Shown: positions 17,672-26,376, counted from the stretch's first letter. The stretch is 64,000 bases of DNA from Proteiniclasticum sp. (GCF_003514505.1 NZ_DOPX01000028.1:12483-76482), one strand, 5' to 3'. Notes: a model not told the origin generated them from the sequence alone. Numbers and translations are program-made.

Positions 17672-18682
17672 TTATATCGTCGATTCCCGTATCACCAGTT
17701 CCACAGGAACTCGCTTTACAATACCGGGAACACTCTCTGTTTCATGATTGATCAGGGCAATGAGATGCTTTGCCGCCTCTCTGCCTATTCTGATCTTGTC
17801 CTGAGCAATGGTCGTCAAGGAAGGCGATGTATATTTGGTCAGCTCGATATTGTCGAATCCAACAACACTCACATCTTCTGGTATTCTGTACCCTAACTCT
17901 TTCAGCGCTCTGATTGCACCAAGGGCAATATCATCGCTGGCAGCATAAATAGCATCCGGAACACCTCCATACTGGCTGATTAGCTGATAAAGAGCATTTT
18001 TACCGCTGTTGAAATCATAGTTATTGGCTTCAATGATCAGCTTCTCATCGATTTCCACATCGGCCTTTCTTAAAACGTCTTTATACGCTTCTATACGCTC
18101 TTGCGCAGCAAAGGATCTCATAGGTCCTGCGATGTGGGCAATCTTCTTGGCCCCCTTTAGCCTCAGGTAGTTCAAAACCATCCTTGTACCCTGATAATTG
18201 TCTGAAATGATCGTAGGTACGTTGAGAACGCCATTATCCACGGTGACAATGGGGATTCCGCTTTCTGTGAGCTCCTTCAGACTGACATCATCCACATCGA
18301 CAGTAACAATGAAGACTCCATCCACATTCTTATACTTGCACCATTCAAGATAGCTCAGAGACTGATGGCCCACTTTTTTAGAAACAAAAGTCACTTCATA
18401 ACCCAAGTCTTCCACATAGGTCTTGAACGCCTCCAACACACCACTGAAAAAATGATGTTCCAGTCCGATATTCATATCTTCGCTGAAAAGCACTCCTATA
18501 GACCAGCTGTTTTTTGTGGCAAGCTGTCTTGCATTGGAATTCGGAACATATCCCATAAGCTTCGCAATCGCAATGATTTCTTCTTTTCTTTTCTTGCTGA
18601 TTGTCGATGAGTTATTGAGCGCCTTTGAGACTGTACTGGACGAGCAACCAGCCTTTTTCGCAATATCGTAAATCGTCACCAT
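17672..18682 (-). CDS. LacI/GalR family transcriptional repressor of the sugar cassette
   Basis: 336-residue LacI-family regulator of normal length. The helix-turn-helix is at the N-terminus (TIYDIAKKAGCSSSTVSKALNN, residues 3-24), with the hinge NSNARQLA near 52-60, followed by a periplasmic-binding-protein-like sugar domain (GVLFSEDMN, DAIYAASDDIALGAIRAL, VGFDNIELTKYTSPSLTTI). The ATG at 18682 has GGGAG 8 bases upstream. It is transcribed from its own promoter immediately upstream of the cassette and has its own terminator. Three operators with the core GAAA(T/G)CGGTTTC at 17452, 12617 and 12893 are the probable targets. The inducer is presumably the imported oligosaccharide or a breakdown product. 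The link to those operators is inferred from position and motif class. Confidence 0.92.
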   Translation of the reverse strand: MVTIYDIAKKAGCSSSTVSKALNNSSTISKKRKEEIIAIAKLMGYVPNSNARQLATKNSWSIGVLFSEDMNIGLEHHFFSGVLEAFKTYVEDLGYEVTFVSKKVGHQSLSYLEWCKYKNVDGVFIVTVDVDDVSLKELTESGIPIVTVDNGVLNVPTIISDNYQGTRMVLNYLRLKGAKKIAHIAGPMRSFAAQERIEAYKDVLRKADVEIDEKLIIEANNYDFNSGKNALYQLISQYGGVPDAIYAASDDIALGAIRALKELGYRIPEDVSVVGFDNIELTKYTSPSLTTIAQDKIRIGREAAKHLIALINHETESVPGIVKRVPVELVIRESTI

Positions 18683-18704
18683 TCTTCTATCTCCCTATAC
18701 TGAC

Positions 18705-18731
18705 TTCAAACCACACTCATTGTGGTTTGAA
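18705..18731. repeat. 11-base perfect inverted repeat in the lacI-type gene leader
   Basis: TTCAAACCACA, 5-base loop, TGTGGTTTGAA. It lies between the promoter (18769-18797) and the ribosome site, so it can be an RNA hairpin in the leader or a DNA site for another dimeric regulator. It does not match the GAAANCGGTTTC operators and has no U-tract. Confidence 0.7.
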
Positions 18732-18768
18732 CATTTCATAAAACTACAAATTCTATTCTCTTCTAAAA

Positions 18769-18797
18769 ATTCTACACTACAAACCTTATTTCTTCAA
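18769..18797 (-). promoter_or_regulatory. Promoter of the LacI-type regulator gene
   Basis: -35 TTGAAG (18792-18797), 17-base spacer and -10 TAGAAT (18769-18774) on the minus strand. The leader of about 80 bases contains the inverted repeat at 18705-18731. Confidence 0.65.
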
Positions 18798-18851
18798 TCT
18801 TCTCCATATAATCTCTTTATTATTACTGGAGTATCAAAGGATATCTTCAAC

Positions 18852-18888
18852 AAAAAAAGATGCAGCATGACGATTCACACTGCATCCT
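18852..18888 (-). terminator. Intrinsic terminator after the zinc-ribbon gene
   Basis: The stem GATGCAG / CTGCATC with a 14-base loop is followed by seven T residues on the minus strand, about 10 bases past the stop at 18897. This separates the housekeeping genes from the sugar cassette. Confidence 0.85.
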
Positions 18889-18896
18889 GATGGTAT

Positions 18897-19352
18897 TTAG
18901 CCTATTTCCTTCCCACAGCTTTTACAGAACCTGGCGTCCTCTTCATTGAGTTCCTTGCAATGGGGGCAGCGAATTCTAACGACTTCCTTCTGCACACTTT
19001 TCGAAGAAGGTAGATCTATCTCTTCCAGTGCATCTTTCAGCATCCCCCCAGCGGCTTTCGTATAGGGAGTGAGATCTTCCCTGGCTTTTTCAGGGTCAAG
19101 CACAAGGCCAGACCCTGCGGCTCCTCTGGCCCCTAGATTCATCACAAAGGATCCGATGCCGATCAGAATAAAGCCAAAGAACCCGTTTTGCATGAAGTTT
19201 CCTTCATGAGCGAAAGGGTCTCCTGTAAAGGCGATGAAAAAGACTGACAGGAAGAGGATGATGCCAATGCCCATCATGGCCATGCCTGCATAGTACAGAC
19301 CTTTCCTCTCCGGAGATATTTTCTTTTTGTCTCTTGGTTCCTGATTGTCCAA
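18897..19352 (-). CDS. Small membrane protein with C-terminal zinc ribbon
   Basis: 151-residue protein of unknown role. Two hydrophobic segments (about residues 20-43 and 57-77) suggest a small membrane protein. The C-terminus carries a zinc-ribbon motif, CPHC then CKSC 13 residues later (residues about 130-148), in the cytosol or at the membrane surface. Such double-CxxC ribbons are common in clostridial membrane proteins without a defined function. It follows hisC by 13 bases and ends at a strong terminator, so it is probably the second gene of a hisC transcript. No enzyme motif is visible. Confidence 0.7.
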   Translation of the reverse strand: MDNQEPRDKKKISPERKGLYYAGMAMMGIGIILFLSVFFIAFTGDPFAHEGNFMQNGFFGFILIGIGSFVMNLGARGAAGSGLVLDPEKAREDLTPYTKAAGGMLKDALEEIDLPSSKSVQKEVVRIRCPHCKELNEEDARFCKSCGKEIG

Positions 19353-19365
19353 CGATACTCCTCCT

Positions 19366-20469
19366 TTAGATGCCGTCCATTTCTGCTAAAACTTCTTTAT
19401 ATGCCTTCATAAATCCGATGTTATGATCCATGGTGGAGATAGATACTCTGATATGACCTGGAATTCCAAGGAAGCCGCCAGGTCTTATGATATATCCTTT
19501 TTGCATGAGCCTTCTGAAAATCTCCATATCATCTCTTTTGGTGTCCCAGAGGATAAAGTTCGCATCCGTTACCACATAGGACTGTCCCAGATCTTCCAGC
19601 TCTTTGTAGAAGAACTCTTTCCCTCTGGTGTTTTCTGTCACTACTTCATCTAAAAACTCTTCATCCTGAAGGGCTGCCACCGCAGCTTCCTGGGCAAAGA
19701 GATTCACATCAAAGGGATCCACCACCCGGTAGAAATATCCGATGAGCTCAGGATCTGCAAATCCATACCCTACTCTTAACGAAGCCATACCATAGGCTTT
19801 AGAGAAGGTTCTGAGCACAATGAGGTTTTTATAGGCGTCCAAATAGTTCAACGCGTCAAAGTAGTCTTCTCTTGTCACATACTCCCTGTAAGCTTCGTCT
19901 AGAATCACCATGACAGAAGATGGCACGCTTTTCAGGAATGCTTCCAGCTCTTCTTTCCCAAAGGATGAACCTGTGGGATTGTTGGGATTGCAAAGATAAA
20001 TGATCTTTGTTTTATCTGAAACCGCCTCCAGCATCAGGTCCAGATGGAGGGTCAGATCTTCCATGGCTGTTTTCACAACCTTTGCACCCATGAGCTTCGC
20101 ATTGTCCTCATAACGTGAAAAGGAATGCTCCCCCATAATGATCTCATCCCCTGGATACAGAAAGGTGGACGAAATCACTTTAATCAGTGAATCTGATCCT
20201 CCTCCGATGATGATTTCTTCCATGGCTCTTCCGGTCCGAAGGCTCAGTTCATGACGTAAGCCGTAGGACCCTGAGTCCGGATAAAGGCTGATGTCCTCCA
20301 GTGTTCTTTTCATCATTTCCTTTACTTTTGGGCTGGCACCCATGGGATTCTCATTGGATGCCATTTTAACAACAGTTTCCAGCCCCAGTTCACGCTTAAC
20401 CTCAGAAATTGGCTTCCCCGCCACATAGCGTTTCATCGCCTTGATCTCTTCTCTGATTCTAAATTCCAT
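19366..20469 (-). CDS. hisC: Histidinol-phosphate aminotransferase family protein
   Basis: 367-residue PLP-dependent aminotransferase of fold type I, closest to HisC, which converts imidazole-acetol phosphate to histidinol phosphate. Seen motifs: ASNENPMGAS near residue 37, GGGSDSLIKV, YLCNPNNPTGS, LDEAYREYV and the PLP lysine in RTFSKAYGMASLRVGYG (about residues 218-234). Family length is normal. There are no other his genes around it, so it may equally serve tyrosine/phenylalanine synthesis or another amino acid, as lone HisC-like enzymes often do. The ATG follows AAGGGGGAAG. It has its own promoter and is followed by the zinc-ribbon gene. Confidence 0.85.
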   Translation of the reverse strand: MEFRIREEIKAMKRYVAGKPISEVKRELGLETVVKMASNENPMGASPKVKEMMKRTLEDISLYPDSGSYGLRHELSLRTGRAMEEIIIGGGSDSLIKVISSTFLYPGDEIIMGEHSFSRYEDNAKLMGAKVVKTAMEDLTLHLDLMLEAVSDKTKIIYLCNPNNPTGSSFGKEELEAFLKSVPSSVMVILDEAYREYVTREDYFDALNYLDAYKNLIVLRTFSKAYGMASLRVGYGFADPELIGYFYRVVDPFDVNLFAQEAAVAALQDEEFLDEVVTENTRGKEFFYKELEDLGQSYVVTDANFILWDTKRDDMEIFRRLMQKGYIIRPGGFLGIPGHIRVSISTMDHNIGFMKAYKEVLAEMDGI

Positions 20470-20502
20470 TTTCTTCCCCCTTGAATGAAATCGTATACTC
20501 CC

Positions 20503-20531
20503 ATGATACCTTATGTACCTATGTCAATCAA
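20503..20531 (-). promoter_or_regulatory. Promoter of hisC
   Basis: -35 TTGATT (20526-20531), 17-base spacer and -10 TATCAT (20503-20508), 34 bases upstream of the hisC ATG on the minus strand. Confidence 0.6.
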
Positions 20532-20564
20532 CCCGGGATTTTATTCTGGAATGTACTGGTTTCA

Positions 20565-20609
20565 GACAAAAAAAAGAAGGAGAGTTCTATTCAAAGAATC
20601 TTTCCTTCT
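20565..20609 (-). terminator. Intrinsic terminator after murB
   Basis: GAAGGAAAGATTCT pairs with AGAACTCTCCTTC around a short loop, followed by eight T residues on the minus strand, 20 bases after the murB stop. Confidence 0.88.
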
Positions 20610-20629
20610 AAACTTCTTAAGATCTATAA

Positions 20630-21547
20630 TTAGTCTTCCCCAACAATGAGCACTTCAGTGCAGAGCTCGACGTTGAACTTGTCCAGAACAGTAGACTGAA
20701 TATAGCTGATGAGATTTAGCACATCTTTCGCCTCCGCATGGTCTTTGTTGATGACAAATCCGCTGTGCTTTTCAGAAACCTGAGCACCGCCAATCTGATA
20801 TCCCTTCAGACCTGCATCCTGAATGAGTTTTCCTGCATAATGTCCTGTAGGTCTCTTAAATGTGCTTCCTGCAGAGGGAAACTCCAGCGGCTGACGCTCT
20901 TCTCTTCTATGGGTAAGATCATCAATCTTTTCCTTGATGTCCTCTACCCTGCCTGGCGTGAGCTTGATTACCGCATCCAGCACCACATAATTCTCCGTCT
21001 TAATGATGGATGTGCGGTACCCCATCTCCAGACTTTCTTTTTTCAGTGTAATCACTCTAAGATCTTTTGTGATCACCCGGACACTTTCCAGCACAAAAGA
21101 CATTTCTCCATCATAGGCACCTGCGTTCATAAACACCGCTCCACCCAGAGTCCCCGGAATACCGCAGGCAAACTCAAAGCCTGTGAGACTTGCATCAAGG
21201 GCTTTCTTGGAAATATCCTCCAGAAGCGCTCCACATTCTGCGACAATGGTGTCTTCTTTGACAGTGATGCCGTTGATTTTATCTGTTTTAATGACAATTC
21301 CCCGGATTCCCCCATCCTTCACCAGAAGGTTGGAGCCATTTCCAATGAGGAAAGTAGGGATGTCTTTTTTTCTTACATATTCAATAATCTGAACCAGTTT
21401 ATCCACAGAATTCGGTATAACCAGTACATCTGCAGTCCCGCCAATTTCAAACCAAGTATGGTTTCTCATGGGTTCGTCCAGTAAAATCTCCTCTTTGGTG
21501 AGGATCGATGCCAAATCTTCATAGGCATACAAATATTTGTTCATCAT
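20630..21547 (-). CDS. murB: UDP-N-acetylenolpyruvoylglucosamine reductase
   Basis: 305-residue FAD enzyme of peptidoglycan precursor synthesis; it reduces UDP-GlcNAc-enolpyruvate to UDP-MurNAc with NADPH in the cytosol. Diagnostic parts: MRNHTWFEIGGTADVLVIP (FAD site), GNGSNLLVKDGGIRG, GIPGTLGGAVFMNAGAYDGEM and the C-terminal FPSAGSTFKRPTGHYAGKLI, with the catalytic Ser in SAGSTF. This is the type IIa/short form seen in Firmicutes. The start follows AAGGAG at normal spacing; a second ATG one codon on is equally possible. In many Clostridia murB is followed by rapZ-yvcK-whiA; here hisC and the sugar cassette intervene. Confidence 0.96.
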   Translation of the reverse strand: MMNKYLYAYEDLASILTKEEILLDEPMRNHTWFEIGGTADVLVIPNSVDKLVQIIEYVRKKDIPTFLIGNGSNLLVKDGGIRGIVIKTDKINGITVKEDTIVAECGALLEDISKKALDASLTGFEFACGIPGTLGGAVFMNAGAYDGEMSFVLESVRVITKDLRVITLKKESLEMGYRTSIIKTENYVVLDAVIKLTPGRVEDIKEKIDDLTHRREERQPLEFPSAGSTFKRPTGHYAGKLIQDAGLKGYQIGGAQVSEKHSGFVINKDHAEAKDVLNLISYIQSTVLDKFNVELCTEVLIVGED

Positions 21548-21578
21548 CAGTGCTCCTTACAGTTCATTCCATCTATGC

Positions 21579-21584
21579 ATTATA
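21579..21584 (-). promoter_or_regulatory. Promoter -10 of murB
   Basis: TATAAT on the minus strand, 31 bases upstream of the murB start. No convincing -35 was found at 16-18 bases. Confidence 0.5.
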
Positions 21585-21774
21585 CACAATCCTGCGGAAG
21601 AAATAAATAGGCATTCGCACAGAATGAAAGACAAATGTTACTTGAGACTCTATGTATCTTTGTCTCTATCCCCATCATAGCGCTCTTCTTTGACGAAATG
21701 GTTAAGGAATCATGACGAGAAAAAAAATTGTGAATTTTTTCCTTCTTCCTGATAAAACCCTTTCCAGAATTCCA

Positions 21775-23679
21775 TCATTCTGACTGCGGATTTTGCAATG
21801 AACCTGCCTCTTTTTCTTTTCTGCCATGAAAATAGCTGTGGATACTCTTGGCGGTTTCCAGATTGATTCCTGGAGTTTTTTTCAGCTCCTCCACAGATGC
21901 CCCTCTTATGGCTTCAATGGAGCCAAACTTCATCATAAGATTCTTCCTTCTTCTCTCTCCCACTCGAGGAATATCTTCCAGAATGGAGTGAAGTGTTCTT
22001 TTATCCCGTAGAGTTCTATGATAGGTGATGGCAAACCGGTGGACTTCGTCCTGGATCCTTGTGAGGAGGTTTCTAGCCTCCTTGCGGTCTCTCAAGCCGT
22101 ATTCCACATTATTATAGATGATGCCTCTTGTCCGATGTGCATCATCCTTCACAAGACCCATAACCGGAATTTCCAGCCCCAGCTCCTGCATCACTTCCAG
22201 CGCAATGTTCACCTGCCCTTTTCCACCGTCCATAATGATCAGATCTGGAAAAATAGAGAACTTTCCGCCCTGGTAATCCAGTTTCTGGGCTTGTATCTCT
22301 CGAATCTCATTGAGGCCGCGCTGAAAACGCCTGGTGAGAATTTCCCTCATAGAATCATAGTCGTTGGCGCCTTTCACGGTTTTGATCTTGAATCTTCGAT
22401 AGTCGCTCTTTTTAAACTTGTGATCTTCATAAACCACCATGGTGCCGACAGAATCCACCCCTTGGATGTTCGAGATGTCATAGGCTTCCAGCCTCCGCGG
22501 CAGATCCTCCAGCTCCAGCAGTGTGGCAAGATCCGTTAGAGCTTCCATGTTGCTCTCATACTCGCTGAGGATTTTTTCCTTGAACTGCTCCATGGTGGCT
22601 CTGGCATTACTCTCTGCCAAAGTAAGCATATTGAGCTTCTCTCCTCTTTTGGGTGTGTGGAGCAGAACATTCTTTCCTCTTCTCATCTCCAGCCATTTCT
22701 GGAGCACCTCTTCCGTAATCTCCACTCTAGTGTAGATACTCTTGGGCACGAAAGCCGTACCGCTGTAATAACTCTTCATAAAATCCATGAGAATGATCTC
22801 ATCTTCTTCCTTGGCGAAGCCTTTCAGAATATGGTGCTCTCTGCCCATGAGTTTTCCATCCCGTACATTAAAGACCTGTACGGAGACATCCTCTTCGTCC
22901 TTGAAGAGACCAATATAGTCCTCGTCGTCGATTCTACCTGTGAAAATTTTCTGTTTCTGCACCGTCTTCTCAATGGAAAGCAGTTTGTCCCGAAGTCCTG
23001 CAGCACGTTCAAAATCAAGCTTTTCAGCCGCTTCCATCATCTCATCCTTGAGACTCTTTTTGATTTTCACATCTTTTCCTTCCAGAAGACGGATGATATC
23101 TTCGATCATAAAGCCATACTCTTCCTTAGAGATGTATCCCGCACAAGGTGCTTTACAAAGACCCAGATGATAATTGAGGCATGGCTTTGTTCTTTCTCCG
23201 AACTCCAGAATGATTCTTTTACAGGTCCGGATGGGATAAATCTTCTTGATGGTATCAAGGGTTTCATGGACCGCTGTGGCATCGGTGTAGGGACCGAAAT
23301 ACCGGTTCCCATCCTTGGCAAAGGTCCTTGTCACGTAAACCCTTGGAAAATCCTCATTGGTGGTGATCTTAATGAAGGGAAAGTGCTTGTCATCTTTCAG
23401 CAGCACATTATATCGGGGACTGTATTTTTTAATGAGGTTCATCTCGAGAATCAGCGCTTCCATCTCGCTGTCCGTAAGGATATACTCAAACTCCGCCACT
23501 TTACTGACCATGACTCTGGTTTTTTCCGAGTGGTTTTTGGAGTTCAGAAAATACGACTTCACTCTCTTTTTGAGATTCTTCGCTTTTCCTACATAGATGA
23601 TCTCACCCAATTCATTTTTCATAAGGTATACGCCCGGATTATCCGGGAGTATACTCAGCTGATAGTCAAAATCAAACAC
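21775..23679 (-). CDS. uvrC: Excinuclease ABC subunit C
   Basis: 634-residue nucleotide-excision repair nuclease, which makes both cuts around a lesion marked by UvrAB. The GIY-YIG domain is at the N-terminus (LPDNPGVYLMKNELGEIIYVGKAKNLKKRVKS-type, residues about 10-40), the UvrB-binding UVR motif near 200-235, the RNase H-like nuclease domain from about 380 (AYDISNIQGVDSVGTMVV, IMDGGKGQV) and a helix-hairpin-helix tail (IPRVGERRRKNLM). I chose the GTG at 23679, 5 bases after AGGTG and 4 bases past the preceding PBP stop; the frame is open for 26 more codons, but these overlap the PBP gene. It ends a transcript with FHA, SEDS and PBP genes. Confidence 0.95.
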   Translation of the reverse strand: MFDFDYQLSILPDNPGVYLMKNELGEIIYVGKAKNLKKRVKSYFLNSKNHSEKTRVMVSKVAEFEYILTDSEMEALILEMNLIKKYSPRYNVLLKDDKHFPFIKITTNEDFPRVYVTRTFAKDGNRYFGPYTDATAVHETLDTIKKIYPIRTCKRIILEFGERTKPCLNYHLGLCKAPCAGYISKEEYGFMIEDIIRLLEGKDVKIKKSLKDEMMEAAEKLDFERAAGLRDKLLSIEKTVQKQKIFTGRIDDEDYIGLFKDEEDVSVQVFNVRDGKLMGREHHILKGFAKEEDEIILMDFMKSYYSGTAFVPKSIYTRVEITEEVLQKWLEMRRGKNVLLHTPKRGEKLNMLTLAESNARATMEQFKEKILSEYESNMEALTDLATLLELEDLPRRLEAYDISNIQGVDSVGTMVVYEDHKFKKSDYRRFKIKTVKGANDYDSMREILTRRFQRGLNEIREIQAQKLDYQGGKFSIFPDLIIMDGGKGQVNIALEVMQELGLEIPVMGLVKDDAHRTRGIIYNNVEYGLRDRKEARNLLTRIQDEVHRFAITYHRTLRDKRTLHSILEDIPRVGERRRKNLMMKFGSIEAIRGASVEELKKTPGINLETAKSIHSYFHGRKEKEAGSLQNPQSE

Positions 23680-23683
23680 TTCA

Positions 23684-25180
23684 TCACCTGTTTTCTGTGT
23701 ACCAGCGCATGAGCTCTGTGGCGATGGAGGCAGCTTTTCCGCCACCTGAACCACCATCCAGTACCACCACAGCTACAGCAATCTGAGGATCCTCATAAGG
23801 AGCGAAGCCCACAAACCAGGAATTCACCACCTCGATTTTTGTGCCGTCGGTCTTCTGGTAGAAATCCTGGGCTGTCCCTGTCTTTCCAGCTCCCCGCAGT
23901 TTTGCCAAAGCTTTCATGGTCTCATTTCTGCTGGTATCCACATTATTTTTCATATAGGTTTTCACCGTCTGGGCAGTTTCTGTATCCGCTACAGTATTGT
24001 ACAGTTTCGGTTCAAACTTCTCTTTCTGGGTTCCATCGTATTTCAGAACAGAATTCACCATCATCGGTGTCATAAGGTTCCCATCATTGGCTATGGCGGA
24101 AGCCACCATGGCCATCTGAAGCGGAGAGGCCGAAACCCCCGTCTGTCCCACTCCCGAGGCAGCCAATGCACCGTCCTCATTTTTAGGATACTTGGGTGCC
24201 TTGGAAGTGCTCATATTGAGGAAGGGGAAGGACTGCTCCTTATTGAATCCAAACCGCTCCGCCACTTCCGCCAGGGATTCTCCACCAAGCTCGATGGCCA
24301 GGGTGCCGAACACCACATTGGAGGAAACCGCAAAGGCCTCCTTCAGCTTGATGTTGCCATGGATAGTTCCATTGACGTTGGGCAGATCCTTTCCTACATT
24401 GACATCCAGCTTTCCATTATCTTTAAAAGTCCTCTCTTCAATGCCATCCAGCTTTTCCAAAGCTGCAAGAAGCGTAATGATCTTATAGGTAGAACCAGGC
24501 GCATAACTTCCTCTGGCTGCAGTGTTTAAGAACACACCATCATCATACTGCTTCTCATTAAGAGATGCATAATTCTCCTTGAGCCCGTTGGGGTCATAGC
24601 TGGGTCTGTTCACCATGGCCAGGATTTCTCCTGTTTTAGGGTTCATGGCCACGATGGCTCCTTTTTCTCCCAATTCATCTCCTAGAAGATCATAGGCTCT
24701 CCACTGGAGCTCCTGATCTAAAGTTGTGACAACGCTGTTTCCTTCTTTGGTTCTGTTTAAAACAGAGGAAGGATCCTTCAGCATCTCCAGAAAGCCTTCC
24801 TTAGAAAAATCAAAGACAAACTCGTCCTTGGTGAGAATGTCATCCAAAGCGTATTCCAGCCCAGTGACCGTATTTCTCTGCTCATACCCAAGGACCTGAG
24901 CAAAGGCTTCTGCCCCCTGATAGATTCTTTTTTGTGTGTTGTCCGACTGCCGTTCACTATAAGTCAGCACTTTTCCATTTCTATCAAAAATTGCGCCTCT
25001 TAGTATCTCATTTCTTTTGGCCTGCTCTCTCACATTTCCAGGTTTTGCAGCAATCTCTTCTGCCTGAACACCATGGAAATAGAGCATATAGCCCATGATA
25101 CCCATGAAGAGGGCAAGAATCACAGCGGAGATGACTTTGATATTTCTGTTCAGTGCTTTTTTTCGTTCCAGTTCATTCAT
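23684..25180 (-). CDS. Penicillin-binding protein, class B-like transpeptidase (PbpA/FtsI type)
   Basis: 498-residue membrane-anchored D,D-transpeptidase that crosslinks peptidoglycan outside the membrane. One N-terminal membrane helix (residues 15-34) is followed by a short dimerisation region (GAIFDRNGKVLTYS, QRIYQGA) and the transpeptidase with catalytic motifs S230-T-Y-K233, S286-S-N288 and K433-T-G435. The length is short for class B PBPs and fits the PbpA group that pairs with an RodA/FtsW-like SEDS polymerase. Its ATG overlaps the SEDS gene stop by 4 bases, showing tight coupling. The whole FHA-SEDS-PBP arrangement resembles the rodA-pbpA block of Actinobacteria and Clostridia. Whether it serves elongation, division or sporulation is not decidable here. 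Confidence 0.92.
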   Translation of the reverse strand: MNELERKKALNRNIKVISAVILALFMGIMGYMLYFHGVQAEEIAAKPGNVREQAKRNEILRGAIFDRNGKVLTYSERQSDNTQKRIYQGAEAFAQVLGYEQRNTVTGLEYALDDILTKDEFVFDFSKEGFLEMLKDPSSVLNRTKEGNSVVTTLDQELQWRAYDLLGDELGEKGAIVAMNPKTGEILAMVNRPSYDPNGLKENYASLNEKQYDDGVFLNTAARGSYAPGSTYKIITLLAALEKLDGIEERTFKDNGKLDVNVGKDLPNVNGTIHGNIKLKEAFAVSSNVVFGTLAIELGGESLAEVAERFGFNKEQSFPFLNMSTSKAPKYPKNEDGALAASGVGQTGVSASPLQMAMVASAIANDGNLMTPMMVNSVLKYDGTQKEKFEPKLYNTVADTETAQTVKTYMKNNVDTSRNETMKALAKLRGAGKTGTAQDFYQKTDGTKIEVVNSWFVGFAPYEDPQIAVAVVVLDGGSGGGKAASIATELMRWYTENR

Positions 25181-26376
25181 GACGTCGCCTCCTCTGAAAT
25201 TTTCTGAATGATGCCAAGGCTGAAGAAAACCGTCAGCATGGAAGTTCCACCGTAGCTGATCAAGGGCAGTGTAATACCTGTCAGAGGAATCATATTCAGC
25301 ACACCACCGATGATGACAATGACCTGCATGGCAATCATCACGGAAAACCCTACTGCAAGAAGGGATGTAAAAGTGGACGTCGCCTTCAGCGCACTTCTGA
25401 TATTCCGGTAGAACATCAGAAAATAAATGATGAGAATGAGGAAGGCAAAGATCATGCCGAGCTCCTCCACGATCACCGCAAAGATATAGTCCGATTCACG
25501 GACAGGAATATACTGCGGAGCCCCATGTCCAAGGCCGCTTCCAAAGAGACCACCCGACGCCATGGCATAAAGCCCCTGGACAATCTGATAGCTTTCATTC
25601 TGTGCATACTCCCAAGGATTTCTCCAGATCATCACACGTCTTCTGATATGGGGAAAGATAAAGTAGCTGAGGACAGCGCCTACAGCACCAATGCCGAAAG
25701 AAGCCAGTAAATACTTTACCTTGGATGTTGCCGCAAAGATCATGGCGATGCCAATGAAGGCAAAAATCATGGCAGAGCCCAGATCTCTCTGAAGAACCAT
25801 GAACCCAATGGATACCAGGACAATGATTCCTGGCTCAATGAGGGATTTCAGCGTCTTGAAATCCTTCAGACTGCTGGCTAGATAAAAAACGAAGAAGATC
25901 TTCCCAAACTCCGAGGGCTGGAAAGAGATAAACCCTAAGTCCACCCAGTTTTTAGCACCATATCGGGTTTCGCCGATGAAGGTGGCCATGGCCATGAAGA
26001 CCACAGTTCCCACCAGATACAGGTACCTGAACTTCATAAAGCGTTTCAGATCCGGAAGTACGATCACCAGGGAAATATAGGTGCTGATACCGATGATAAA
26101 CCACAGCACCTGTTTGATGGCGATGGAAGGATTCAGTCTGTAAAGTACCGCGATACCAATGACAGGCAGCACCGAAACAAACGTTACAAGGAACTTGTCT
26201 CCATTCCCGAAAAATTTATTGATGACAAAATGGGCATAGGCAATGAGTACACACATGACCCCTGCCATGACCATGGCCCCGATATCAAATACCGGCTGGA
26301 AGATGGCAATATTGAAAAAGAGCCCAAAAGTTAAAAGAAAAATGGGCATCAGCATTCTGATTTTAGAATCTCTCAT
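25177..26376 (-). CDS. SEDS family peptidoglycan glycosyltransferase (FtsW/RodA/SpoVE)
   Basis: 399-residue polytopic membrane protein with about ten hydrophobic helices. SEDS proteins polymerise lipid II into glycan strands together with a class B PBP, here the gene that overlaps it by 4 bases. Family signatures include GARNW-like RYGAKNWVDLGFISFQPSEFGKIFFVFYLA, LQRDLGSAMIFAFIG, GSGLGHGAPQYIPVRESDYIFAVIVEELG and a C-terminal PLISYGGTSMLTVFFSLGI. The ExxG and P-S-E region contain the catalytic-loop residues. FtsW, RodA and SpoVE cannot be separated from sequence alone; the context with an FHA protein and PbpA-like PBP favours a RodA-type role. Confidence 0.93.
   Translation of the reverse strand: MRDSKIRMLMPIFLLTFGLFFNIAIFQPVFDIGAMVMAGVMCVLIAYAHFVINKFFGNGDKFLVTFVSVLPVIGIAVLYRLNPSIAIKQVLWFIIGISTYISLVIVLPDLKRFMKFRYLYLVGTVVFMAMATFIGETRYGAKNWVDLGFISFQPSEFGKIFFVFYLASSLKDFKTLKSLIEPGIIVLVSIGFMVLQRDLGSAMIFAFIGIAMIFAATSKVKYLLASFGIGAVGAVLSYFIFPHIRRRVMIWRNPWEYAQNESYQIVQGLYAMASGGLFGSGLGHGAPQYIPVRESDYIFAVIVEELGMIFAFLILIIYFLMFYRNIRSALKATSTFTSLLAVGFSVMIAMQVIVIIGGVLNMIPLTGITLPLISYGGTSMLTVFFSLGIIQKISEEATS

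Noticed and set aside
18897..20469. Histidine biosynthesis operon around hisC
   Set aside because: Only one aminotransferase gene is present; its neighbours are unrelated, so no his operon is claimed.
22657..23712. 351-codon open frame on the plus strand
   Set aside because: It lies entirely antisense to uvrC in a codon-phase shadow, has no ribosome site and encodes nothing recognisable.
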